Source: Clostridia bacterium
GTDB lineage: Bacteria; Bacillota; Clostridia; Oscillospirales; Acutalibacteraceae
Direction: 5' to 3'
Assembly (NCBI GenBank): GCA_017416765.1
Contig: JAFQBE010000034.1
Location: 25,757 to 89,756 of the forward strand
Length of the DNA: 64,000 nucleotides
Under the pieces are notes generated by a model. The model searched no databases. It saw nothing but the letters and a program-made list of their open reading frames with translations, and was not told where the DNA came from. Of the stretch, positions 39,431 to 48,286 are shown in pieces. Numbering within the stretch: position 1 is the first letter of the stretch; the number at the start of each line of letters is the position of its first letter. Position numbers and translations under genes: made by a program.

Positions 39431-39448
39431 CTGTCAATTTTGCTGTCA
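39431..39448. promoter_or_regulatory. Paired CTGTCA motifs, right side of the replication module
   Basis: CTGTCA at 39431 and 39443, in the context TTTGCTGTCAATTTTGCTG, with a third partial copy (TGTCAG at 39420). The spacing equals that of the pair at 35693/35705. Confidence 0.4.
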
Positions 39449-39500
39449 AAAACAGCGGTATATATAATAAATAGTTAATAATTGATAGATAAAAGAGAAT

Positions 39501-39926
39501 GCAAGGATATGCAAGTGATTTGCAAGTACTGTTTGGAATTCTCTTCACAAATATTAAGCTCAGGAAAATAACAGTACATGACATAGCAAGTCAAAGCGAT
39601 ACAAGCAGATTAGCAGAACAAGGCATAACAGGACATTACCAAGCATAACCCGGAAGAACTCATCATAGCAAAGCAAGACCTTTTCAACACAAAACAACGT
39701 CAGCGAAAAATATAAAGTAACAGACACGCAGTAAGCAACATCAAGCAGGAACAATACGGCGATGGAAGGGTCGAGCAAGACAAGGCTTGCTCTCGCAAAA
39801 GGGGTTACAATGCAAAACGAAGCAAAAACCTGATGAAGGTCTTTGCTTCGGAAAAAGTTTGCTTAATAAAATTTGCTTTATTGATTTTTTGAACATATTA
39901 CGGTTGTTGTCTATTATACTGTTTAT
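39501..39926. repeat. Non-coding element, copy 1
   Basis: A stretch of over 400 bases shared with copy 3 (47953-48286, about a dozen mismatches over the best 275 bases) and, more loosely, with copy 2 (40790-41065). Near its end are a hairpin GAGCAAG/CTTGCTC (39773-39792), the conserved block TCGCAAAAGGGGTT, and a second hairpin built from CGAAGCAAAAACCT and AGGTCTTTGCTTCG. The last part, ATATTACGGTTGTTGTC, is shared with copy 2. The remaining bases up to 40019 show nothing further. Confidence 0.7.
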
Positions 39927-40019
39927 ATTATTTACGATACTTGCGAAAACGGTTATTGTTAATCCCTCTTGCGGATAAAGATGTGCTTAGAAAAATGCTT
40001 AACTATAAAAAATGAAGGA

Positions 40020-40055
40020 AAAGCGGTATCACCGATTGAGGAGAGATACCGCTTT
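40020..40055 (-). terminator. Terminator downstream of the minus-strand fragment
   Basis: AAAGCGGTATC pairs perfectly with GATACCGCTTT. On the minus strand it is followed by TCCTTCATTTTTT. Confidence 0.65.
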
Positions 40056-40218
40056 AAATTTGTTTATCCGACCATTATTTGCAATATAAGCTTGCGTTAC
40101 TTTTAGTTGCAGTTTGATTATTTTGATTATGTGGTAACAAGTACAATCGTTTAATACAATACTTTGAGAAGAAGATATAAATAAAACAAGTAATAAATAT
40201 ATAATTTAAATCAAAACT

Positions 40219-40740
40219 TTACCCCCAATATTCCAACAACTCACGGATTTCTGTGTTTTTAATCTGCTCTTTCCAAATGGATATATCTTGTTCTATTTTT
40301 TGTCTGTGCTTCAAAAACTTCACTCCAGGTAACAATGCAGCAAGTGATGACAGATAATCAATGCGAGCTTGCATATAGGGAATCCCACTTCCAGAATAAC
40401 TCCAAGATGACGGTTCTATAGGCAATTTTTCAAAATCATCAAAACTGTCATTATTGGAAATAAATTTCAATAAAGCAGATTTCCTTCTGACATCAGACCA
40501 ATTAGTTATAGCACTAAATAGTACACGCATAGAATATAAATCTTTGTGTCTTTCCTCAATAAAATGATTTATCCAAGTGTCCTGCTTGTCTGTTATGTCA
40601 TTAATTGATTTGTCTTTTTCCAGTAATTCTTCGACACACTGAATTAAATCCAATCTTTTAACATTAAATGCATTAAAAAGATAATTAACGATTTCGTTTA
40701 TTGCTGTTAAATAATCATAACGTTTCCACATGTCTTTCAA
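40219..40740 (-). pseudogene. C-terminal fragment of a larger cargo protein
   Basis: Open frame of 173 residues, all predicted helical and without any enzyme motif. The C-terminal part (SSWSYSGSGIPYMQARIDYL, then FLKHRQKIEQDISIW) reads like the helical tail of a large P-loop defence-type protein, though I cannot name a family. The first codon is TTG without a ribosome site, and a stop codon lies five codons upstream. Copy 2 of the non-coding element begins within 50 bases of that point. This looks like the surviving 3' end of a gene whose front was lost. Confidence 0.45.
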
Positions 40741-40789
40741 TCTGTTTATATATAACTATCATAGCCTAACCAATCCAAACAGATCAATA

Positions 40790-41065
40790 CAATTATTTCA
40801 GCAGTAACGAGGCATAACAGGGCACAACCTACCATATTCCGAACAGATCAAATCATTACAATATATAACCTTTTCAGAACATCACAACCTTTAGTAGACA
40901 TTTAAATCAACAGTCACACAGCAAGCAACATCTGGCAAGGGCGAAATAGCTATTTAAGGGGGGAGAGAGCTGGGTGAGCTCTCTCGCAAAGGGGTTGCAA
41001 TGTAAAACGGAGCAAAAACCTTATGAAGGTGAGTATATTACGGTGGTGCTTTGTTATATTTGTTT
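40790..41065. repeat. Non-coding element, copy 2 (diverged)
   Basis: It keeps the order and key blocks of copies 1 and 3 (GAGGCATAACAGGGCACAAC, then CACAGCAAGCAACATC, TCGCAAAGGGGTTGCAATG, GAGCAAAAACCT, ATATTACGGTGG) but little else. Its hairpin is GAGAGAGCT/AGCTCTCTC (40963-40985), different in sequence from GAGCAAG/CTTGCTC of copies 1 and 3 but in the same position. It ends about 145 bases before the first phosphoesterase gene. Confidence 0.65.
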
Positions 41066-41209
41066 TTTGCAATCTTGTACAAATTAAACTGTCGAAAATT
41101 GTCCAAAAGAGAGAAACTAAAGAAAACAAGTGATTATTTGAAAATTTTTGTGTTACATTTTGCAATTTTTGTCATATATATACAAATTGATTTTTTTAGG
41201 AGGTAAAAA

Positions 41210-43303
41210 ATGAAAACTGTATTACATTTGTCGGATTTACATTTAAAAAACGATGATTATCCTAAAGAGAAATTAGAGTCATTAATTCAAATTATTAAAA
41301 ACAAGAAAATTGATATTCTTGTTATTACTGGTGATTTAAAAAATTGGGATGCAACATTTGAAAATTCAATAAAATTTATTAATACATTAGTCGATAATAT
41401 AGGTATAGAAAATGTAGTAATTGTCCCTGGAAATCATGATGTAAAATGTATAGAGTCTGCATCTCTATGTTATAACAAAACAAATGGAGAGTGCAATTTG
41501 TTAGATAACAAGATTAATTCAGTAGAATTGCAAAAACAAACTGAGGACTTTTTTGATGCATGTAAGAAAATAAATAATTGTAGAACAAGTCAAGAAATAC
41601 AAACAATTAGACTCTACAATTTTAATTTTATTATTGCTAATTCTGTAGTTGGATATGATAATAAAAAGAATAATCCTTTTTGTTGTAATTGTGAAAAGTT
41701 ATATAATCACATTCAAGAAAATATTACAAAATATTTTGAAGCAGATGCTATAAATGTTTTTGTTACTCACACTAACGATGAAAGTTTATGCGAAAGTTCA
41801 CTGCATGATTACAAAGGAAGTTCAATAATATCTGAACTTAATAAAATATGTCACATTAAACTTTTCGGACATTTACATGTACGAGAGAAAAGAAATAAAG
41901 ATTCTCTTTTGGAATTTTGTGTTGGAAATGATAGTTTTTATTCTGAGACATTAAATTATAACCTGTATAATTTTACAGAAAATTCAGTCAATATCGAAAA
42001 ATTACAATACGAAGATAAAGAGTGGATAATATCAAATGAAAAAGAAGAATTTAAACTTAAAAATGGAAAAGTTTTAGTTCCTAATTTAAAAAGAGCATCT
42101 TTTGAAGTTGTTGAGCAAATATTTAATACAAGTAAAAGTTTTCTAAAAAATAAAGTGTTTGATTTGTCAGTAGATAATTTAAGTATGAAAGGCTTAACCT
42201 TAAACGATAATACTTTATGTGTTGATAATAAGAAAATATATAATATAAATGTTGCCACAGATTTTTTCGAAAGTATTTCAAAATTAAAACAAGTTACTTC
42301 TAATGGAACTGAAAAAATTAATATTGAGGAAGATGTTTTTAGTCAACTAAAAAGATATTTAGACGAAGCAAAAAATATAGAACATACTGATGTAAAAATA
42401 TCAGTTCCAATTACAATAAAAGGAAAAATCGGTACAGGAAAAACAACCTTCTTAAATCTTTTTTATTACTATTTACTTCAATCAATAAAATCTAATTTTG
42501 ATTATATTCCATTATACATTGATGTATATGAAGCATCAAAAGAACAAAATTTTAAAAAGCTGTTAGAAAATATAAAATATTGGAGCAGCTTTAATAAAAA
42601 ATTCTATGTGATTTTGGATGGCCTTGATGAAAAATGTGTGATATGTAATGATTATTCAAAGATTAGAAGCCTTCTTACTTTTATGAAGAGTAAGGCTGTT
42701 TTATTCTGTATTAATGAACATTCAAATACGAGACGAGAAAAAGTTCCAAACTTTATTTCTAACAATAAAAATTCAGAATATATTTTATACTTTAATGGAA
42801 AATCAAAAATTCCAAATTACTTGCAAGAATTTTATTATTTGGAAAACAATGCTGATTATAATAATGTTATTGATCTTTATTTTGATATGCTAAACATTCC
42901 CCAAAATGAAGACACAAAAGAAAATGTAAAAAAATTTATTAGTGAATGTAATCTTCCTTACATTGATTATTTTATTTTACATTATATTACCAAGGAAGCG
43001 CTTAATTGTTCTGGTTTGCAATACACTTTAGTAGAATTTTTAGACAAAGTAATATCAGATTATTTAATGAATAAGAAAGAGTTTGGAAGCAACGATGGAG
43101 AAAGTGCTTTAGAGTTGTCGTACAACTATGTTTATAGTACTGACATACTTGATTCATATCTTGACTTCAGAGCTGAAAACTTAAAATCTCAGTTTTTAAT
43201 TGATTATTATATTGCAAAATATTTAGCAGAAATAATTCAAAATGGAAATTTAGCTGACACTGCGTTCCAAAGATACTATAGTAAGTCAATAAATTATTTT
43301 TAA
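41210..43303 (+). CDS. Phosphoesterase-STAND-like NTPase fusion, part before the in-frame stop
   Basis: Product of 697 residues. The N-terminal 260 residues are a calcineurin-like phosphoesterase with all metal motifs: LSDLHLK, VITGDLKNW, VPGNHDV, VTHTND and LFGHLHVRE. A P-loop NTPase follows: Walker A GKIGTGKT (residues 405-412) and Walker B FYVILDGLDEK (Asp470, Asp473), the look of a NACHT/STAND module. The domain plan, with an enzymatic front and a nucleotide switch, is that of prokaryotic conflict proteins. It is strongly AT-rich, starts after AGGAGG, and ends at a TAA after which the same frame continues for 453 codons. The full gene probably spanned 41210-44662. Confidence 0.8.
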   Translation: MKTVLHLSDLHLKNDDYPKEKLESLIQIIKNKKIDILVITGDLKNWDATFENSIKFINTLVDNIGIENVVIVPGNHDVKCIESASLCYNKTNGECNLLDNKINSVELQKQTEDFFDACKKINNCRTSQEIQTIRLYNFNFIIANSVVGYDNKKNNPFCCNCEKLYNHIQENITKYFEADAINVFVTHTNDESLCESSLHDYKGSSIISELNKICHIKLFGHLHVREKRNKDSLLEFCVGNDSFYSETLNYNLYNFTENSVNIEKLQYEDKEWIISNEKEEFKLKNGKVLVPNLKRASFEVVEQIFNTSKSFLKNKVFDLSVDNLSMKGLTLNDNTLCVDNKKIYNINVATDFFESISKLKQVTSNGTEKINIEEDVFSQLKRYLDEAKNIEHTDVKISVPITIKGKIGTGKTTFLNLFYYYLLQSIKSNFDYIPLYIDVYEASKEQNFKKLLENIKYWSSFNKKFYVILDGLDEKCVICNDYSKIRSLLTFMKSKAVLFCINEHSNTRREKVPNFISNNKNSEYILYFNGKSKIPNYLQEFYYLENNADYNNVIDLYFDMLNIPQNEDTKENVKKFISECNLPYIDYFILHYITKEALNCSGLQYTLVEFLDKVISDYLMNKKEFGSNDGESALELSYNYVYSTDILDSYLDFRAENLKSQFLIDYYIAKYLAEIIQNGNLADTAFQRYYSKSINYF

Positions 43304-44662
43304 GTTGAATTAATAAACAACGGAACTATTGATAGAAAAAAATTCTTAAAAAACTTTGAAGAAAATATTCAAAAGTTAGATAGTAAAGCAAAATCACAAT
43401 TGCTTTTTTTAAAAAGATTTATAACAGATAGTTCTAAATTCTATGATGAACAAATCTTAGAAAATGAAAATTGTCAAGATATAGATGATTTGATTTATCA
43501 AAGAACATATTGGTTGACAACTATACATCAATCTTCTAAAAGAACAAAACACAATAGAGTATATAAATATTTAAAAAAATTAATAAGTGATTCTGAGTTT
43601 GCAAAAACCAATAGAGAGTTTAATCTTTTTTATTACAATGATTGTAAATCAATAAATGATGGGTTTGGTAACACTAAAATAAATGATTACAATTTTGATT
43701 TTAAAAAAACTTTTGAAAATAGTTTTTATATTATTTTTAAAGACTCTAAAAAATGCAGATTAGAAAATGGTAACTTTTGTATTGATTTAGATTCTGAATA
43801 CCAAGATAAGATTGATATTAATGTATTTACTATTACAAATATACTGCAGCAAAGAATGATGTTTTTTAACGACATCAAAATTTCAGGCAATAAAATGCGT
43901 TTGATTGAATCCATTTTATTTTTGATGATTTTTTTGGAGAAATATACCTCTCAATATTTTAGAGAAACAATAGAAGAAAAAGCAGTGTATACATATTATA
44001 AAATGATAATAAATGATTTTTATAATTTTTTAGAGGTAAATGTTTCTTTGGTTCCTTTATGTCAAGAAAAATTCACAAAAATAGAAAAGATCGAAACAGT
44101 TTATTCTTTATATGATAAAAATTTATTTGATGCTTTAGATATTAGCAGGATTTTAAGAGTTGGATGGAAAAAAGATTGTGATTTAAAAATTTTAAACCAA
44201 GAATCTGTTGCAGAACATTCATTTTCGCTTATGTCATTAGCTTTATTTTATTTAGATAAAGCTAAATATCCATACAAGGACGATGTAATGAATCTTGCTC
44301 TTTTACATGATTTGATTAAAGGGATTTACAACAAAGATATCAACCGAAAAAGTTCTAATTATTTAAAGCAAAAAAGAAACGAAAAATGTACTTTGTTATA
44401 TCTTTCTCTAATCGGAACATATGACAATCATGTTAATCTTTTTGAATATTTTAATATTGTTTATAGTTTTTGGGACAATGATGTTTCAGATACTATAAGA
44501 ATTTTTAATGATTTAGAGATAATTCAAAGATTAATTAAAATGAATTATTATATTTCAAACAAAGCAAAAATTAAAGAAGAAAAAATAAATGATTTTAAAA
44601 AAGATCTAAAAATGTTGGAAACTAATTTCGGGAGAGATTTAGCGAAAAAATTTAATTTGTAA
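43304..44662 (+). pseudogene. Continuation of the fusion gene: helical region and HD phosphohydrolase domain
   Basis: Same frame as the preceding reading frame, open from the codon after its TAA to 44662, without another stop in 452 codons. A TTG at 43400 would allow a separate protein of 420 residues but has no good ribosome site. The C-terminal 200 residues match the YfbR/HDDC2-type HD domain: ILRVGWKKDCDLK, then QESVAEHSFSLMSLAL and NLALLHDLIKGIY. The HD pair is at position 1033-1034 of the joined frame. The family's acidic residue after HD (as in HDMAEC) appears as Lys/Gly. The HD family removes phosphates from deoxynucleotides. Either a recent nonsense mutation or a recoded stop explains the layout. 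Confidence 0.7.
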
Positions 44663-44678
44663 TATAATGAGGTGTTTT

Positions 44679-47663
44679 ATGAAAATTTTATTTATTCATT
44701 TAAGTGATTTGCATTGTAATAGTTCTAAAACTATTTCAATGAAGAAAATAGATATGGCAATAACTGCACTGAAAAGCTTAGGAAATATTGATAATGCGGT
44801 TTTAATTTTTACAGGAGATCTCACTGATAATGCTGATGCAAATGAGTATAAAATCGGCAGAAAAACAATAGGTAAGTTACTACATGACATATCTGAATCA
44901 TTTAAATGTGGTTTTATCAAAACTAAAATTGTTCCAGGTAATCATGATATGATTTTACCTGAAGGAAGCAGAGGTTCTGAGGAAATTGAATATTGGGATA
45001 AAGATGAGCACTTAATAGAAGAACTTGATAGGCTAACAGAATTCTTTAATTACTCGAAAAGCAAAAAGTGTTTTGAATCAAATAAATTATATGATGTCAA
45101 AACAGAAAAAATAGGTAATGAAAATATTCAATTCTGTCTTATTAATTCCGCACCATATTCTACTCGTAGACATGAGGATAAACAATTTCATTATTTGCCT
45201 GAGTATGTATTTGGGAAACTTAATCGTGATCCAGAAGCTGATTTAAAAATAAGTTTAATGCATCATGGCTATGAGTGGTGTGAGTGGAAAACAAAAACTT
45301 CATTAAAAAAAGTGTTGGAACAAGACGATATTGTGTTTTTTGGTCACGATCATAAATCAGAAGCATATTCAATGATTAAATCTACTGGAGAAACCATAAA
45401 TATTATTATGGGTGGACGTTTTAATTTGTCTGTAGATCAAGAGAGTGCTTTTAATGCTTTGGTTTATGATTCTGACGTTAAAGAGTTTCTTGTTTATAGA
45501 TTTGAATGGAGCATTGATTCACAAATATTTTGTAAACAGCATCTTGGAAATATTCCCAAGAAGTCACATTCTATGAGACCAACAGATGAATATCTTAAAA
45601 AGCTACTTGAAGACAAACATAAAATAAGCGATTATTTTACAGATTATTATGTTTTGCCTAAGCTGTATGCTGAAGGTGATATGTTTGAAGATTCATATAT
45701 TGAACGAATAAGTGTTGAAAATATTTTTGAAGCTCTTGAAACCGAACGTATTATTAGAATAACGGGAGATTCCGGAACTGGAAAATCATCACTTTTAAGA
45801 TATTTATATTACAAATCAATTGATAATGGATATTTACCGCTTTTAATTGAAAAGAGAGATTATAAAGATAGCAATATTGAGAAAATGTTTAAAGAAATGT
45901 TTGTATCTCAATATGGTGAAAAAATTGATAATGGATATGATTTCTATGACCAAGGAGATAGAACGAGACAAATCATATTTATTGATGATATCGACTTGAT
46001 TTCTAATCAAAGATCAAGAGAAAAACTTTTTTCGTACGTTTTAGATTCTGGGCGAATACTGATATATACAACAAAAGAAATGCTTCAAGATCTGGAGAAT
46101 ATAATTAAAGAAAGAATGCATGGCAAAAGAGTCAGTTCTTTAGAACTTTCTCCGTTTTATAAAGAAACACGTGATGAACTTGTATATAAAATTTGTGATC
46201 TCAAAGGAAGAAAAAATGAAGATGCTGAATCAACAATTATTGCACTTGATTATATGATTCAATGTCAAACCACTTTCTTTTCATTAACTCCGGGATGTAT
46301 TCTTCAGTATATTAACTTTTTCTTAAATGGCGGTGCAGGAAAAGGAAAGGGCTTTCAAACAATTTCACTTGTCTTTGAGACCAACCTAAGAAATTCTATG
46401 CTTTCATGTACAAATGATAATGATGCCGGCGTATACTTGACATTGTTAGAATTTGTTGCCAACAAAATGTATTTTGAAGATTATAAAGATTCTATATCAA
46501 TTTCTTCATTAGAGGCTACTGTTTCTTTGTTTAATAACAACAGAAAGGCAAATGTTAATCCGAAACATTTTTTGGAAGTGTGTAAAAATTCAGAAATTTT
46601 AAAAGAAAAAGACGATTCATTTGATATTCAATTTTGCAATAAAAATACATATGCATATTTTGTTGCGAAATATTTAAGTAAAGAACTCGAAAAAAATCCT
46701 GACAATACAGAAAAACTACTTTATGTTATGAATCGTATTTGTTTTGGTATTAATGAAACTATTATTTTGTTTTTATCATTCATAAGAAGCAATACGCGTA
46801 TAATAATGAAAATAGCTTATAAAGCTTTTGATTTATTAAAAGGCTACGATGAGTGGAATATAACAGAAAATAACTTGCCACTTTTAACACAACCGTTAAA
46901 GTTTTCCAATCAACTTCCGAGCGAAGAGGAAAGAAAAGAGGCAAAGCAAAATACGGAGAGAATGGAAAAAACAAAGCAAGAAATAGTGAAATTCAAAGGT
47001 GCATTAGATTTTAATGAAAACGATGTTGAAAAAGAACGTTTTGTTCTTTTACGATCATTAAAATTCATTATGCTTATTGCAAATACTCTCGTTGATCAGT
47101 ACGGTTCTTTTGACGCAGAAGAGCTTGAGCTAATGAGTTTAGCGCTTTATTCTTTACCACAAAAATTAATTTATGCTTTTTTAAAGCCTTATCATGACAA
47201 TTTAGATAAACATGTTCAAGAACTTATGGAATTTGCAAAAGAAAACTTTGGCGATGAAAAGATTTCTGAAGATGATATAAAAGAAATGATTGGTAAGGCA
47301 TCGGTAATATATGCTTTAAATGTTCTAAATGCCGTTGCTTATAGAGCTTCAAATCAAAATACAATGATTGCTTTGAGAGAATTTACGTGTAAAACTCCCA
47401 ATTACAGTATAATGAAACTAATGATGGAGGAGAATTCTAATGATTCAAATGAATTCGTGACCAAGGCAATATCATTGTTTAAGAAAAGCCATGGTCAAAA
47501 TGATATGTTTGTTAAATCATTAATTTCTTTGATAGCAAGAAAGCATGTTATGTATTCTGATGTCGATAGAAGACAGGTTGATAAATTAATATCTGCCAAG
47601 GTATTATCTTCGAAAAGCAAAAAAGAACTTTTGCTTTCTCGCGGTAAAAAAGAAGAGTGCTAA
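44679..47663 (+). CDS. Second phosphoesterase-STAND-like NTPase fusion protein
   Basis: Protein of 994 residues with the same plan as its neighbour. The calcineurin-like phosphoesterase (residues 1-270) has HLSDLHCN, IFTGDLTDN, VPGNHDM, LMHHGYEW and FFGHDHKSE. The NTPase has Walker A GDSGTGKS (363-370) and Walker B IIFIDDIDLI (Asp436, Asp437). A helical C-terminal half of about 500 residues follows, with no HD domain. The ATG at 44679 follows GAGGTG and lies 16 bases after the HD gene's stop; an ATG four codons earlier is inside the ribosome site. The two proteins probably work together, with the P-loops as switches and the phosphoesterases as effectors. That is inference from architecture. 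The stop codon lies inside a structured RNA element. Confidence 0.82.
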   Translation: MKILFIHLSDLHCNSSKTISMKKIDMAITALKSLGNIDNAVLIFTGDLTDNADANEYKIGRKTIGKLLHDISESFKCGFIKTKIVPGNHDMILPEGSRGSEEIEYWDKDEHLIEELDRLTEFFNYSKSKKCFESNKLYDVKTEKIGNENIQFCLINSAPYSTRRHEDKQFHYLPEYVFGKLNRDPEADLKISLMHHGYEWCEWKTKTSLKKVLEQDDIVFFGHDHKSEAYSMIKSTGETINIIMGGRFNLSVDQESAFNALVYDSDVKEFLVYRFEWSIDSQIFCKQHLGNIPKKSHSMRPTDEYLKKLLEDKHKISDYFTDYYVLPKLYAEGDMFEDSYIERISVENIFEALETERIIRITGDSGTGKSSLLRYLYYKSIDNGYLPLLIEKRDYKDSNIEKMFKEMFVSQYGEKIDNGYDFYDQGDRTRQIIFIDDIDLISNQRSREKLFSYVLDSGRILIYTTKEMLQDLENIIKERMHGKRVSSLELSPFYKETRDELVYKICDLKGRKNEDAESTIIALDYMIQCQTTFFSLTPGCILQYINFFLNGGAGKGKGFQTISLVFETNLRNSMLSCTNDNDAGVYLTLLEFVANKMYFEDYKDSISISSLEATVSLFNNNRKANVNPKHFLEVCKNSEILKEKDDSFDIQFCNKNTYAYFVAKYLSKELEKNPDNTEKLLYVMNRICFGINETIILFLSFIRSNTRIIMKIAYKAFDLLKGYDEWNITENNLPLLTQPLKFSNQLPSEEERKEAKQNTERMEKTKQEIVKFKGALDFNENDVEKERFVLLRSLKFIMLIANTLVDQYGSFDAEELELMSLALYSLPQKLIYAFLKPYHDNLDKHVQELMEFAKENFGDEKISEDDIKEMIGKASVIYALNVLNAVAYRASNQNTMIALREFTCKTPNYSIMKLMMEENSNDSNEFVTKAISLFKKSHGQNDMFVKSLISLIARKHVMYSDVDRRQVDKLISAKVLSSKSKKELLLSRGKKEEC

Positions 47664-47770
47664 ACATTGTGTCGGACCTTCCCCGACTGGCCATTTTTAT
47701 CTTGTAGATTATGGCCTAACTAACAAGATAAGATTTTGCATGTCATATAGCCACGCTGACAATGTTTAGC
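47659..47770 (+). ncRNA. Structured 3' element with predicted pseudoknot
   Basis: A perfect 12-bp outer helix, GCTAAACATTGT (47659-47670) with ACAATGTTTAGC (47759-47770), starts on the stop codon of the preceding gene. Inside are hairpin GTCGG/CCGAC (47671-47675 and 47683-47687) and hairpin GGCCAT/ATGGCC (47689-47694 and 47711-47716). Nine bases of the second loop, TTATCTTGT (47697-47705), can pair with ACAAGATAA (47723-47731), forming a pseudoknot. No known RNA family is recognised. Confidence 0.5.
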
Positions 47771-47831
47771 AATAAATATTATATTATTTAAAATATTATT
47801 TTATTCAGAAATGATAAGTTTTTTGAATAAA

Positions 47832-47867
47832 ATCGCACCCGCAGGAATATAAACCTGCGGGTGCGAT
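47832..47867. terminator. Terminator of the phosphoesterase-NTPase operon
   Basis: ATCGCACCCGCAGG pairs perfectly with CCTGCGGGTGCGAT around an 8-base loop. It is preceded by TTTTTTGAAT and followed by ACTTCATAT, so it may stop transcription from both sides. Confidence 0.7.
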
Positions 47868-47952
47868 ACTTCATATATTAAAGTCACAAAAATTTAATCT
47901 TATGCGTTTAGTGTGCACCATAAATAGGTGAAACCGTTGATAAATACGGAAA

Positions 47953-48286
47953 GCAAAGATATGCAAGTACTGTTTGGAATTCTCTTCACAAATATTAAGC
48001 TCAGGAAAATAACAGTACCTAACATAGCAAGTCAAAGCGATACAAGCAGATTAGCAGAACAAGGCATAACAGGACATTACCAAGCACAACCCGGAAGAAC
48101 TCATCCTAACAAAGCAAGACCTTTTCAGCACAAAACAACGTCGGCGAAAAATATAAAGCAACAGACACGCAGTAAGCGACATCGAGCAGGAACAATACGG
48201 CTATAGAAGGGTCGAGCAAGACAAGGCTTGCTCTCGCAAAGGGTTTAAAATACAAAACGAATCAAAATAATTAAGACTTTGCTTCG
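47953..48286. repeat. Non-coding element, copy 3
   Basis: Near-identical direct repeat of copy 1, starting 8452 bases after it, with one 11-base deletion near its beginning (GTGATTTGCAA absent). The hairpin GAGCAAG/CTTGCTC and TCGCAAAGGG are kept, but the terminal A-rich hairpin has decayed. Confidence 0.75.

Noticed and set aside
47659-47770. Integron attC site
   Set aside because: The inverted ends look similar in form, but GCTAAAC/GTTTAGC do not fit the RYYYAAC/GTTRRRY core, and no IntI-type integrase is present.
47928-48206. Protein gene in element copy 3 (and a minus-strand frame in copy 1 at 39560-39778)
   Set aside because: The three copies do not keep any common reading frame, no ribosome site is present, and hairpins with changed sequence are conserved instead.
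39501-48286. Retron-type non-coding RNA
   Set aside because: The elements are structured and repeated, but there is no reverse transcriptase gene in the window.
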